Assembly (NCBI GenBank): GCA_003707065.3
Contig: PPXM03000002.1
Location: 1,302,001-1,366,000 of the forward strand
Length of the DNA: 64,000 nucleotides
Direction of reading: 5' to 3'
DNA from: Trigonopsis variabilis
Lineage: Eukaryota > Ascomycota > Trigonopsidomycetes > Trigonopsidales > Trigonopsidaceae
Part shown: piece after piece, positions 33,840-43,285 of the stretch
How positions within the stretch are numbered: the first letter of the stretch is position 1
How the letters are laid out: each line of letters begins with the position of its first letter
The notes under the pieces: generated by a model
Database searches by the model: none
What the model was told of the DNA's origin: nothing
The model's input: only the letters and a program-made list of their open reading frames with translations
Position numbers and translations under genes: made by a program

Positions 33840-35007
33840 ATGTTTTCCTTAAAGGATTTTGAGACAGCGGCACTGGCAAAGGTCGACAGTCAGACTCGCG
33901 GATACTGGCAAGGAGGAGCTGGATCACTTGAAACTGTGAAAGATAATCTAAAAGCATTTCAGAATTACAGGCTCCGTCCTCGAGTGATGCGAGATGTCTC
34001 AAGCGTCAACATTCGGCCGGATCAGGATGTCTTTGGAGTACGACCTGCTATACCGTGTGGAATTGCTCCGGCAGCCTGGCAAGGCCTTGCAACTTCTAAA
34101 GCTGAACTGGCCACCGCTGGAGCCGCCAAAGAAAGAGGGTGGGTCATGGGTTTGTCTTCATACTCGAATGAGAGGTTAGAGAGCGTCAAGGACATAGGAG
34201 GTGATAACGCGGTGGCCTTCCAGCTATACATTTTTCAGAACCGCAAAGTTACCGAAAACCTAGTCCGTCGAGCAGAGAGTAAGAAGTGTCAAGAATATAG
34301 AAGCTAACTTTCTAGAGGCGGGATATAAAGTGATTGCTCTTACCGTGGATACTCCCTATCTGGGTAACAGGATAAACGAAGCTCAGAATGACTTTACAAT
34401 GCCTGCCCACCTAAAAGCTGGGAACTTGGATGGCGATGGATTGGTCGACCTTGCCTCAGTGAGAAATCAAGCGCTTCAAGGGACTCAATCTGGTGGTAAT
34501 ATTGTGGACGCAAGTATCAACTGGGAGAGAGATATTGCGTGGCTTAAGAGTATCACTTCTCTCAAGATCTTTGCTAAGGGTCTCTTACATCCTGCTGATG
34601 TCGATGCCGCTATTTCTGCCGGCGTTGATGGAATCTGGGTCTCCAATCACGGTGGCAGACAGCTCGATTTTGAGCAGCCAACGTTAGACGCGTTACCTGG
34701 TATTGTCGCAGAAGTTCGGGGGCGCGTACCAGTGCATTTTGATGGAGGGATCCGATGTGGAAGTGACATTTTTGTTGCACTGGCTTTGGGAGCAGACTTT
34801 GTGTGGATGGGAAGACCGACTTTATGGGGCCTGGCTGTTGGAGGCCAAAGTGGCCTTGAAAAGCTCTTGAGCTTATTAGAGAGTGAATTCCGTCTTACCA
34901 TGGCACTATGCGGATGCAGATCCGTGTCGGATATCTCGCCTGATATGCTCGTCTTAAAAGATGGGCATGGTCGATATACCCAGGCAGTTGAGCGGGCAAG
35001 ACTGTGA
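33840..35007 (+). CDS. FMN-dependent (S)-2-hydroxyacid oxidase, peroxisomal
   Basis: Exons 33840-34278 and 34316-35007 around a 37 bp intron (branch AGCTAAC) give 376 aa. This is the single-domain glycolate/lactate-oxidase type, without a cytochrome b2 domain. Aligned with plant glycolate oxidase it keeps the active-site Tyr in TRGYWQGGAG, the QLYIFQNR tyrosine, the FMN lysine in KIFAKG, the catalytic His and Arg in VSNHGGRQLD, and the FMN phosphate loop DGGIRCGSDI...GRP. The last three residues, ARL, fit a PTS1 peroxisomal signal, as expected for an H2O2-producing oxidase. It lies inside the galacturonate-type cluster, but no such step is in the known route. L-lactate, glycolate or L-glycerate are reasonable substrates. 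Confidence 0.88.
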
Positions 35008-35262
35008 GTTAAGTGGGCCTGAACTCGGTTCTGGGGGGTCTAGGGACACAACGGTGTCGCCCAAATAGGGAATAGATGGGGGGTCGGCCTATCTTCTAGT
35101 GGGATGATGCAGAGTGGGGGCCCGACCCCCCCCTTTTACTGCCCGTTTTGTGGGGAACTATGAGTGATAACCAATCAAATTAGCTAATAGATATGATAGT
35201 CCTTATAATATGTGGGGAAATTGTCGTAACGTGACTTTAGGTCTTTATATTTAAGTAGAAAG
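35008..35262. promoter_or_regulatory. Promoter of the keto-deoxy sugar acid aldolase
   Basis: Three GTGGGG cores (35114-35119, 35150-35155, 35212-35217) lie within 150 bp of the ATG. A longer G/C-run pair (GGGGGGTCGGCC at about 35078 and GGCCCGACCCCCCC at about 35119) forms an imperfect inverted repeat. The sites fit the Mig1/CreA consensus. Confidence 0.5.
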
Positions 35263-36249
35263 ATGCCCGAACTGGATAATCCAGCCATGACTTTAGAAAT
35301 TGTGCCCAACAGCGTCCAAGCTGGCGTTTACGTTCCTACTGTGACTTTCTTCAAAGCCGATGGCAGCATTGACACCGATGAACAAGTCAAATATTCAGTT
35401 TGGCTTGCTAATGCGGGTATCACTGGTCTCGTCATCTTTGGCTCAACTGGTCAAGCTGTCTATACCACTTTGGAAGAAAGAATCAAGACCATCAAGGCCG
35501 TCATTCAAGGCCTTGAACAGGCGGGATTCAAGAATTATCCTATTTTAGCCGGCATTGCTCAGGAGAACGCGAAGGTTGCCGTTGAAGAATTAAAAGCTTT
35601 GGCCGCTGCTGGAGCCCCTTTCTCTCTTGTCCTTGCTCCCCACTATTTTGCAGGTTCAAGTACTCAAGAAGGTGTTTGCCGATGGTATGAAGAGGTTGCT
35701 TCTGCTTCTCCTATTCCCATCATGATTTACTACTACCCCGGCGTTAGCAATAACCTCGACATCTCCATTGCTTCGTTTGAGCGGCTGGCTGCTCATAAGA
35801 ACATTGTCGGATGCAAATTGTCACACGGTAATGTTCCCCATCACATTCTCTTGAGCGAGAACAACCCCGTTGTCGCCGGTAATGATTTCTTGACTATGAC
35901 TGGATTTGGGCAACAGTTACTCGCTGCTTTGGCCGTCGGTTGCCCTGCCACCATCGACGCCCTTGCCGGCGTATTCCCAAAGGTTTGCTTGGCCATTGTC
36001 AAAGCTTTCAATTCGGGAGATGTTAAGAAGGCCGCTCAGCTACAGTATCTCTTTACTCGAGGTATTGAGATCACAGCCAAGTATGGTCCCACCGGAATCA
36101 AGACTTCATTAAGGAAGAGTTGGGGATTTGGACCCAAATCCGGACCCCGATATCCTTTACTCGAATCAATTCCTGACGCCGATAATGAGTGGGAAGCAAA
36201 CTGGAAAGATGTCTACGGTGCTCTTAAGAAATTGGAAAATGAGCTCTAG
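35263..36249 (+). CDS. LGA1: 2-keto-3-deoxy-L-galactonate aldolase (DHDPS/NAL family)
   Basis: Step 3 of fungal galacturonate breakdown: cleaves 2-keto-3-deoxy-L-galactonate to pyruvate and L-glyceraldehyde. The 328-residue intronless protein is a class I aldolase barrel: AGVYVPTVTFF start, LVIFGSTGQA loop, the catalytic Tyr region PIMIYYYPGVSNN, and the Schiff-base lysine in NIVGCKLSHGN. The same landmarks occur in Trichoderma LGA1/Aspergillus GaaC (YPGVSNN and NIVGTKISHG). It is about 40 residues longer than bacterial DHDPS, mainly at the two ends. Other fungal DHDPS-family proteins of unknown substrate exist, so the assignment leans on neighbouring LGD1. Confidence 0.82.
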   Translation: MPELDNPAMTLEIVPNSVQAGVYVPTVTFFKADGSIDTDEQVKYSVWLANAGITGLVIFGSTGQAVYTTLEERIKTIKAVIQGLEQAGFKNYPILAGIAQENAKVAVEELKALAAAGAPFSLVLAPHYFAGSSTQEGVCRWYEEVASASPIPIMIYYYPGVSNNLDISIASFERLAAHKNIVGCKLSHGNVPHHILLSENNPVVAGNDFLTMTGFGQQLLAALAVGCPATIDALAGVFPKVCLAIVKAFNSGDVKKAAQLQYLFTRGIEITAKYGPTGIKTSLRKSWGFGPKSGPRYPLLESIPDADNEWEANWKDVYGALKKLENEL

Positions 36250-36654
36250 AAAATAATTGACAATAATATAATGAGTAAATGGTATTTTTATTCCTCTAGA
36301 CTCTGTGATTACTGTTATAATGCGAAGCCATCCTTCGTCACAATGCCGTACCATCAAAATTCAGTTCAATGATCACACCTTTAAAAGGGTTCAACTTGCC
36401 GCAGGCGCTGTTTCCAAACACGTGGCTCTCACGCTTTGGAGTAATTGACCTCAATAAATTGCCCATTGTACTCATATACCAAAGTTGCTCATATTTTGTC
36501 TTTATTTCGGTTTGGAAACATCCAGAAACGACGGCCAATTATGTCTAGGCTAGGTAGTCACGTCAGTAAAGAGAACCCCCACGTCATAGGTTGTGGTGGT
36601 AACCCTGAGGGGAGAGGAGTCTATAAAAGGACTTGAGAGTCATTCTAACCCCCA
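36250..36654. promoter_or_regulatory. Promoter region of the aldo-keto reductase
   Basis: A CCCCAC core (36577-36582) is followed by ACGTCA; another ACGTCA half-CRE lies near 36560 and a CACGTG near 36420. A TATAAAAGG box (about 36621) sits about 30 bp before the ATG. Confidence 0.5.
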
Positions 36655-37575
36655 ATGTCCCCATCCTATCCTACTTACAAACTCGGCAACGGTGATCCAA
36701 TTCCAGGGCTCGGCCTCGGTACTTGGCTTTCTGCTCCTGGTGAGGTTGCCAATGCCGTCGAAATTGCCTTGAAAAACGGCTATCGACACATTGATGGTGC
36801 CGCAATCTATGAAAATGAAACCGAGGTTGGCGAAGGCATCAAGCGATCTGGTGTTCCCCGCTCGGAGATCTTTGTTACGACGAAGTTATGGAATAACAGC
36901 CACCGCGCTGAAGAGGTCGAGAAGGCCTTAGATCTTTCGCTCAAGAAACTCGGTCTTGACTACGTCGACTTATACTTGATTCACTGGCCTTCTGCTTTTA
37001 AGCCAGGTGGAGCATTGATCCCCAAGGATGCCAATGGCAAAGTTGAACTGGACGATGTTCCTGTGAAGGAAACCTGGCAAGCTCTTGAGAAGCTGGTCGG
37101 ACCTGATAAGAAGGCTCGAGCAATTGGTTTGTCTAATTTCAGTATTAGACAATTAGAAGAGGTCTACAGTTACGCCAAACACAAGCCCGATGCTCATCAA
37201 ATCGAACTTCACCCTTATATTTATGACGCTGAACTGGTCGATTGGCACAAGAAGCACGGCTTACTCATCGAAGCCTACTCTCCCTTCGGAAATCTTAACC
37301 CCATCTATGGTAACAAGATTCCCAAATTGATTGAGAATGCTACTGTTGTCAAGGTCGCCAAGGCTCACGGAGCGACATCTAACCAGGTTCTTGTCTCTTG
37401 GGCTATTGCTCATGGCTTCGTTGTTCTTCCCAAGTCTGTGCATGAGAAGAGAATCATTGAGAACTCAAAGATTATCGAATTAAAGCCTGAAGAAGTCAAG
37501 GAACTGGATTCCATTGCTGGCCCTTATAGATTCAATGATCCTTCTGAGGACTGGGGCTACAAGTTCTTCGTTTAA
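36655..37575 (+). CDS. Aldo-keto reductase, GLD1/GCY1-like
   Basis: This 306-residue NADPH-dependent reductase has the AKR tetrad: Asp and Tyr in HIDGAAIYENE, Lys in VTTKLW, His in LIHWP. It also has GLSNFSI and the cofactor segment VLPKSVHEKRI. It resembles fungal glycerol dehydrogenase/L-glyceraldehyde reductase (GLD1, GaaD-like) more than D-galacturonate reductase (GAR1). In the cluster it would therefore reduce L-glyceraldehyde to glycerol (step 4). It is strongly codon-biased and has a TATA box, which suggests high induced expression. AKR specificity is hard to read from sequence, and it could instead serve step 1. Confidence 0.85.
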   Translation: MSPSYPTYKLGNGDPIPGLGLGTWLSAPGEVANAVEIALKNGYRHIDGAAIYENETEVGEGIKRSGVPRSEIFVTTKLWNNSHRAEEVEKALDLSLKKLGLDYVDLYLIHWPSAFKPGGALIPKDANGKVELDDVPVKETWQALEKLVGPDKKARAIGLSNFSIRQLEEVYSYAKHKPDAHQIELHPYIYDAELVDWHKKHGLLIEAYSPFGNLNPIYGNKIPKLIENATVVKVAKAHGATSNQVLVSWAIAHGFVVLPKSVHEKRIIENSKIIELKPEEVKELDSIAGPYRFNDPSEDWGYKFFV

Positions 37576-37823
37576 AAGTATATATGATGAACTAGATAGT
37601 TTTAGCATTTTTTGGTAGTCCTTATCGTAGATTGCTGCCGTTCTCTCGAAGGGCGTCACACACATTTGTTCGAACGTTCCTTGTCGAGTACTCTGATAGA
37701 CGTGAAAGAGATTTTACTAAGGCCTCTCTCTACGCTTTCTCTCTGTTGGCAGCTATGTCTTTTTTGCTATCGTGAATATTGATTACGTGTAACGGACGGC
37801 GATAGGTATCCCGAGCGGCGAAG

Positions 37824-39727
37824 ATGAGCGGAGAAACCCACATCGCCATGAATGAAAAGGCGACAGTGATAGGTTCGAAAAGTCCTCTAGCATGGAAGGC
37901 AGACGCTAGTTCTTCATATTATAGAGGTCTCCCTCGAGTGATCTTGGGTCGTTTGATTGCTGTGGCTCTTGCGCTTTTTGTTATCTGTAGGCTCGATAAT
38001 GTTATAGAGGCTGACATATAGGCCAATTTACAGTTACGGAGAATAATGGAGCAGGCTATGGGCCAGATTTGCCTCCTCCAGGACTATCGAATGTGACTAT
38101 AGCATCCAATGGAGCGGTAGCATGCGACGTTCCTTACTGTTCTTCTCTTGGTGTGGATATTTTACGAAAAGGAGGAAATGCTGTAGATGCAGCAATCGCG
38201 ACTTCTTTCTGCATTGGCGTCGTGAATATCTTTAGCAGTGGCATAGGAGGTGGAGGCTTTATGGTGGTCCGTCCGTCTCCTGAAGACTATGAACACCAAT
38301 CGCTGGCCATTAATTTCCGAGAAATGGCTCCCAAGGCTGCTTTTAAACATATGTATGATAAGGAACCTACCGCCAGTCAAATCGGAGGACTTGCTGTTGG
38401 TGTCCCTGGAGAAGTCATGGGTTTATATCGAGCCCACGAAATTTATGGCAAACTGCCTTGGAAGGATCTGATCAGACCATCCATAGATCTGGCTCGGAAT
38501 GGATTTGAGGTTTCAGAAGTGCTTGAAGTATATCTCTCATTCATCCCCCAATTATTTACTGAACTGAATACTAATGGAGGATGGGACTTTCTTTACAACA
38601 AAGAACAAGACAGACAAGTAATAAAGGGGGAGGTCATTTATCAACCTGAGCTGGCCGTGACATTAGAAGAAATTGCAAACCATGGCCCTGAAGCTTTCTA
38701 TCACGGGCGTATTGCCGAAAAGCTGGTATCCACGATTCAAGACTATGGAGGCATAATGACTCTAGAGGACTTTAATTCTTACTATGTTGTCGTGGAAGAA
38801 CCGATAAAAGCCTGGTTCCACGGTCGAGAGATTCTAACGACCAATGCTCCTTCTAGCGGGCCAGCTTTGGTTTTTGGTTTAAATATTATAGAAGGGCTAG
38901 ATTTAAGAGGAGAAACGGACCCGCTGTCAAGCCATTATATCATCGAATCAATGAAATGGCTAAGTGCGGGTCGGACAGAACTGGGAGATCCTCATCCTGA
39001 TGACCCCGATAATGATGCTCGTGTCGCAGAAATAATGTCCAAGGAATGGGCAGCTCATGTCAGAGGAAACATTTCTGCTAATCATACGAATCCTTGGCAA
39101 TCTTATGGACCCGCGTTCGAGCCCAATGAGCCTCATGGAACTGCCCATTTGAGTACCCTTGATTCAGATGGTATGGCTGTTAGCTTGACCACTACTGTGA
39201 ACTTATTATTTGGGTGTGGTGTCCGTGACCCTACTACTGGTATCGTGCTGAATTCTCAAATGGATGATTTCGCTCAGCCATTTAGACCGAATGCTTATGA
39301 ACTAGCGCCATCAATATTTAATTTTGTTAGACCTGGGAAGCGGCCGCTATCATCCACTGCTCCCACGATCGTATCATTTAATGATCGGACAGAGCTTGTG
39401 CTTGGAGCAGCCGGAGGTTCAAGGATCGTGACGACCATTTTTGAAGCTCTTGTACGGATATACAGACACAGACTACGGTTAATAGACGCAATCTATCTTC
39501 CTAGACTTCATCATCAGCTTTTGCCCGACACAGTCTTTTATGAGAGCGACGTTCCTGATCGAATACTAGAAGGCCTAAGGACTCGAGGACATAATACAAC
39601 ATGGCAGGGACTCGGGCGCTCGGTTATGAATGGGATCCATCAGCTTCAAGGAAGGCCTCAGGGTAAACGAGAGATCCATGCGGTTTCGGACTGGTGGAGG
39701 AAACGAGGACAAGCTGCAGGATATTAG
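37824..39727 (+). CDS. ECM38: Gamma-glutamyltransferase
   Basis: It starts glutathione turnover in the vacuole or at the cell surface. Exons 37824-37986 and 38034-39727 with a 47 bp intron give 618 aa. An N-terminal hydrophobic signal-anchor (VILGRLIAVALALFVI) is interrupted by the intron. The large subunit begins at ASNGAVACDVPYCSSLGVDILRKGG-type sequence. The small-subunit nucleophile is the Thr of HGTAHLSTLD, and the later GSRIVTTIFE helix is conserved. The donor was chosen to rejoin the frame at FTENNGAGYG. It converges on TRS20, with 25 bp between the stops. Confidence 0.93.
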
Positions 39728-39752
39728 AATTTGGACCATATCTGCAGCGAGA

Positions 39753-40270
39753 TTAAAGATATTTTCTAGCTATAGCTGTTATTCGTTGGGCAAAGATTGG
39801 ACTGTCAATAGGAGAATTTGTCGAATAGAATGGAGACATGAGAGTTTTGACATAGAGATCGTAAATTTCTTGAAAGACTTGGCGGATAGCTTCCTCGTTC
39901 TTCGATTCATGAAGTAAAAGAAATTTGATGTCTATATGGGGTTAGATGCACTTGCGAGATATACGTACTTCCGGGAGAAATAAAGGCTGAGATGAGATAG
40001 TTGTAGAACTGGTCGATTTGTTTAAGATAAAGTGCATTATCGGTCCATTGGTTTTCTTCGACCAAATCCAATGAAGAATGAAGAACAAACGGATTCAATT
40101 GTTTCATTTCTGGCGGAAACTAGAGAATGAGATTCCAGCTCAACACTATTTAGACAACACTATTTAGACTTTACCTTTGCTATTCCATCGCCGCCCTGTT
40201 TAAAAGTCCCAAATTCATATTGAAATAAAGGAGTGTCATGAGCTCCGATGATGACAAAATAATATGACAT
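39753..40270 (-). CDS. TRS20: Sedlin/TRAPPC2, TRAPP vesicle-tethering subunit
   Basis: It is a core subunit of the TRAPP complexes in ER-Golgi traffic. Three exons (40175-40270, 39969-40119, 39753-39931) with introns of 55 and 37 bp give 141 aa, the normal sedlin length. Key matches: MSYYFVIIGAHDTPLFQYEF, LNPFVLHSSLDLVEENQW, LKQIDQFYNYLISAF, KFLLLHESK, YDLYVKTLMSPFY and NSPIDSPIFAQR. No single exon is long enough to stand out as an ORF, so the gene is visible only after splicing. Intron 1 contains a perfect tandem 14 bp duplication. It is divergent from TIM23 across 155 bp. Confidence 0.93.
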
Positions 40271-40425
40271 GGAATAGACACTATCGACGGGTAGAACAGA
40301 GACTCCTTGGATGGCTACAATAATTGGTATTTGGAATTAGAAAGGCGCCGTTTCTAATCGGTTGGGAGCTCCGTACTAATGGGCCCGATGTTGTTACCGT
40401 TGGCAAACAAAATTTTCTCCACCCA

Positions 40426-41091
40426 ATGTTCGGTGGACTTTTCGTGGGCAGCAAAAAGCAAGGAGAATCAGAGCGATCGACGACGTCAGATGATCATGGA
40501 AATGCTCCTTCAGTCAGTGATTTCATGGGTCAGTATGGAAATGACAGTTCCGACATTTCCAAGCTCCACCCTTTGGCTGGTCTAGGCAAGGTGGAGTTTT
40601 TGAACCTTGAAGATGAACAACTCGATACTTTACCCGGATCCCAAGGAGCTTTGCCTAGTCGTGGATGGAGTGACGATTTGTATTATGGAACAGGAACTAC
40701 GTATCTTGCAGGTAAGTTTGCCCATAGAACGAGGTATTAACTGTGGCTAGGTCTCGGATTAGGAGGAGCTTATGGACTTGTGGAAGGATTAAGGACAGTT
40801 CCAGAGAATTCTCCGGCCAAGCTGAAATTGAACGGTGTTTTGAACTGCATCACTAGAAGAGGCCCTTTTGTCGGAAATAACGCTGGTGTTCTTGCTATTG
40901 GATATAATGTTATCGATACTTTAATTGATCAAGCTAGAGGACGTCATGACGATTGGAATTCGATTGGTGCAGGTGTTTTGACTGGAGCGCTATTTAGATC
41001 TACTCGAGGGTTGAAGCCAATGGCGATTTCTGCTGGATTGATGGGTTTGGCTGCGACGACATGGTGTGGTTTGAAGCGAGCCTTGATCTAA
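40426..41091 (+). CDS. TIM23: TIM23, mitochondrial inner-membrane import channel
   Basis: It is the pore subunit of the presequence translocase. Exons 40426-40711 and 40751-41091 with a 39 bp intron give 208 aa. The intermembrane-space part has LHPLAGLGKVEFLNLEDEQL and PSRGWSDDLYYGTG, as in yeast. The four-helix membrane part has GLGLGGAYG, NGVLN, RRGPFVGNNAGVLAIGYN, the SIGAGVLTGALF glycine-rich helix and the RGLKPM loop. The first in-frame ATG is 40426. The frame is open upstream but AUG-less. Confidence 0.95.
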
Positions 41092-41321
41092 TTGGCAAAG
41101 GTTCTTTCCTTGTATATAATGTGAATGACTTCTATGGTTTAATGTAGAAGACAAGGTAGTCGGTCAAGACGTAAACCAACCATAGAGTTTGGTCCGTTCA
41201 TATATGGAAACCCATATATCTGAATCGATAGGGCCAAAGAGGACCTGAGAAGGTTTTTTAGCATCGAACAAAACTCTACAGGTACTCATCTTCACTGAAA
41301 CATACCTACTTACAACGATTA

Positions 41322-41840
41322 TTAACCTTGTTTTGCTGCTCTTTTCTGTTGGCGCTTGGATAGAATCGGCTGTTCTTCTTGTTCTTGGGTCATCCCCTTT
41401 TTGAAGTTGACTATTAGCGAGACTATCTTGTATGTTGCAAACAGTGGAATGGCACTCCAAAGCCACCAAGACGCATTACCAAATAAAATACTCGAGAATG
41501 AACAGATCCATGTCACGTAGATGATATCCCATAGATATTCGGTGAGTCCTTTTTGGTTTAGATCATCTCCAGGACTGATCAATCGATGATAAATATCGTA
41601 CTTGGGTCGTCCTGAAAGTAAGTCAGACTAAGCTTAATCTCTCTTACCGATTCTTTCAAGTTGATACTCGATCAACCAACTTGGGATCGAGAGAATATAG
41701 AATGGCTTTAGCCTTGAAGGCCGACTAAGAACCAAATGAAATATAATGACTAAACCGTTCAACACAATTGAAAGTAAATGTAAATTCTTAAGTGCGCTGG
41801 TGTTTGACGCGGCCTGTTTTTTTTGCGATGCGTTGGCCAT
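41322..41840 (-). CDS. SND2: SND2/TMEM208, ER targeting membrane protein
   Basis: It takes part in the SRP-independent (SND) route for inserting membrane proteins into the ER. Exons 41648-41840 and 41322-41611 with a 36 bp intron give 160 aa. The protein has an N-terminal NASQKK lead, three or four hydrophobic helices (LHLLSIVLNGLVIIFHLVL, YLWDIIYVTWICSFSSILF, WWLWSAIPLFATYKIVSLI), the DUF788 central segment PGDDLNQKGLTEY, and a basic KRQQKRAAK tail. All match TMEM208/Snd2. Confidence 0.88.
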
Positions 41841-42129
41841 GCTGATGATCTTTAGCAGGGATAATGGTCCAGAGTGTTACTAGGCCAAGCCGCTAGAGGA
41901 AAAGAACAGCAAGTCAAGGAGGCAGGTGAGGACCGAAGTCTCGGTTTTATATAGGGCGATGAATGAACTAGACATCCTGCTTGCTCGCATATCTGCGCGG
42001 TCGGTCAGGTCATCTTCTCTAAAACTACTCATACTGGCTAGACAGCGTTGCAATCCACTACAATGACCGGATCAATTCACCTACAGTCCTAACGCCCCTT
42101 CTTAAACCTAGGAGCTGCGAGCTCCATGG

Positions 42130-43218
42130 ATGACCTATCTTGATTTAGACGATGCCGAGTCTGCAAAATTCCTCACCGAGGGAGCTGCAAATGTTATATT
42201 TTATTTCCCTCGCTTTCATGGGTATCTGATCCGGTTCCATAAATACCACAAAGACTCTCCTTCGATTGCCAATAACGTGAGTCATTACCAATCAAGGATT
42301 GCGCCATTGGCTCGGAAACACCAATTGTCGTCGTATATTCTCGATTATGTACCTGTTTCCGTCTCTGCCCGTCTCATCGAGTCTCTTAACCGTCAACTGG
42401 AGAGATTAGAACAACTGGGCAAACGCTATGAGTCCAGAAGAGGTCAATATCTTGATACAAATGAAAATAATGCGCTCTTGGTAGAGTCTTTGGTTCCTGG
42501 TCATCTCCATGGAGTTATCCATGGCGCTATCGATACCATGGACACGGAGGCAGGATATCCTCTACAGCGTCTTGTGATCGATGATACAACGCAAGTGTTC
42601 GGTTTAGAATTCAAGCCAAAATGGCTCCTACAGTCTCCCACAGCACCTGATTCATCCTCTCTTTGCCGTACTTGTGCTCTGAGCCAGCTTAAAGGCAGAA
42701 GTGGAAAGCGCTTTTGCCCGCTGGCATTGCTGTCATCGAATAAGCACTACCAAAAAAGATCACTGAGTGCTCTTTGTACACCAAAGTCTTGGAATACAGA
42801 ATCTTATGCCCCCCACGAAGAACATTATATACCTTGTGATGAGATTGTTGGTCTCTTTGAAAAATGCTTGATTCAGTCTCGTTCTGTCTGGGAGAGGATT
42901 GCTGCGATACAGACGATTGATAAGACTGGAGTACTTAATAGTGATCCTGATTCCTTTGAGGATCTTGAGATGGCCATGATATGGAGAGACTGTAGTGCGT
43001 TCATCATGATTGTAAAGAGTACCAGTGTGCCTGCTGGATTTGAAGCATTGGATGTAGGTTTTGCTTATAGTCTTAGAATCAACGATCTTGATTTGAAACC
43101 TCACAAGTTTGAACATTGGTTTCAAGTGGAGACTGAGCTGATTAATGGTGGTTTTTACAAGAAGGCAGATAGCTTCTGTTGCTTTAGCCAAACGAAAGAT
43201 AAAATACAAGGAATATAA
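42130..43218 (+). CDS. IPK1: Inositol-pentakisphosphate 2-kinase
   Basis: It makes IP6 (phytate) from IP5, needed for mRNA export and signalling. The 362-residue intronless protein shows LTEGAANVIFYF near the N-terminus (the EGxxN nucleotide motif), the LEFKPKWL substrate-binding motif, zinc-binding-type cysteines CRTCAL...KRFCPLAL, and the late IWRDCSAFI motif. All are typical of Ins_P5_2-kin. The ATG at 42130 is immediately preceded by an overlapping out-of-frame ATG at 42126 that encodes only five codons (42126-42143), a likely inhibitory uORF. Confidence 0.88.
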   Translation: MTYLDLDDAESAKFLTEGAANVIFYFPRFHGYLIRFHKYHKDSPSIANNVSHYQSRIAPLARKHQLSSYILDYVPVSVSARLIESLNRQLERLEQLGKRYESRRGQYLDTNENNALLVESLVPGHLHGVIHGAIDTMDTEAGYPLQRLVIDDTTQVFGLEFKPKWLLQSPTAPDSSSLCRTCALSQLKGRSGKRFCPLALLSSNKHYQKRSLSALCTPKSWNTESYAPHEEHYIPCDEIVGLFEKCLIQSRSVWERIAAIQTIDKTGVLNSDPDSFEDLEMAMIWRDCSAFIMIVKSTSVPAGFEALDVGFAYSLRINDLDLKPHKFEHWFQVETELINGGFYKKADSFCCFSQTKDKIQGI

Positions 43219-43285
43219 GATTAAAAACTATTTTCTACTTCACACAGGAACGGTTGAAAACATGAGGAATGGGAGAATTTTAACG

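Noticed and set aside
34279-34315. Frameshift in the hydroxyacid oxidase
   Set aside because: The break is a normal 37 bp intron with donor, branch site and acceptor; splicing restores the family sequence.
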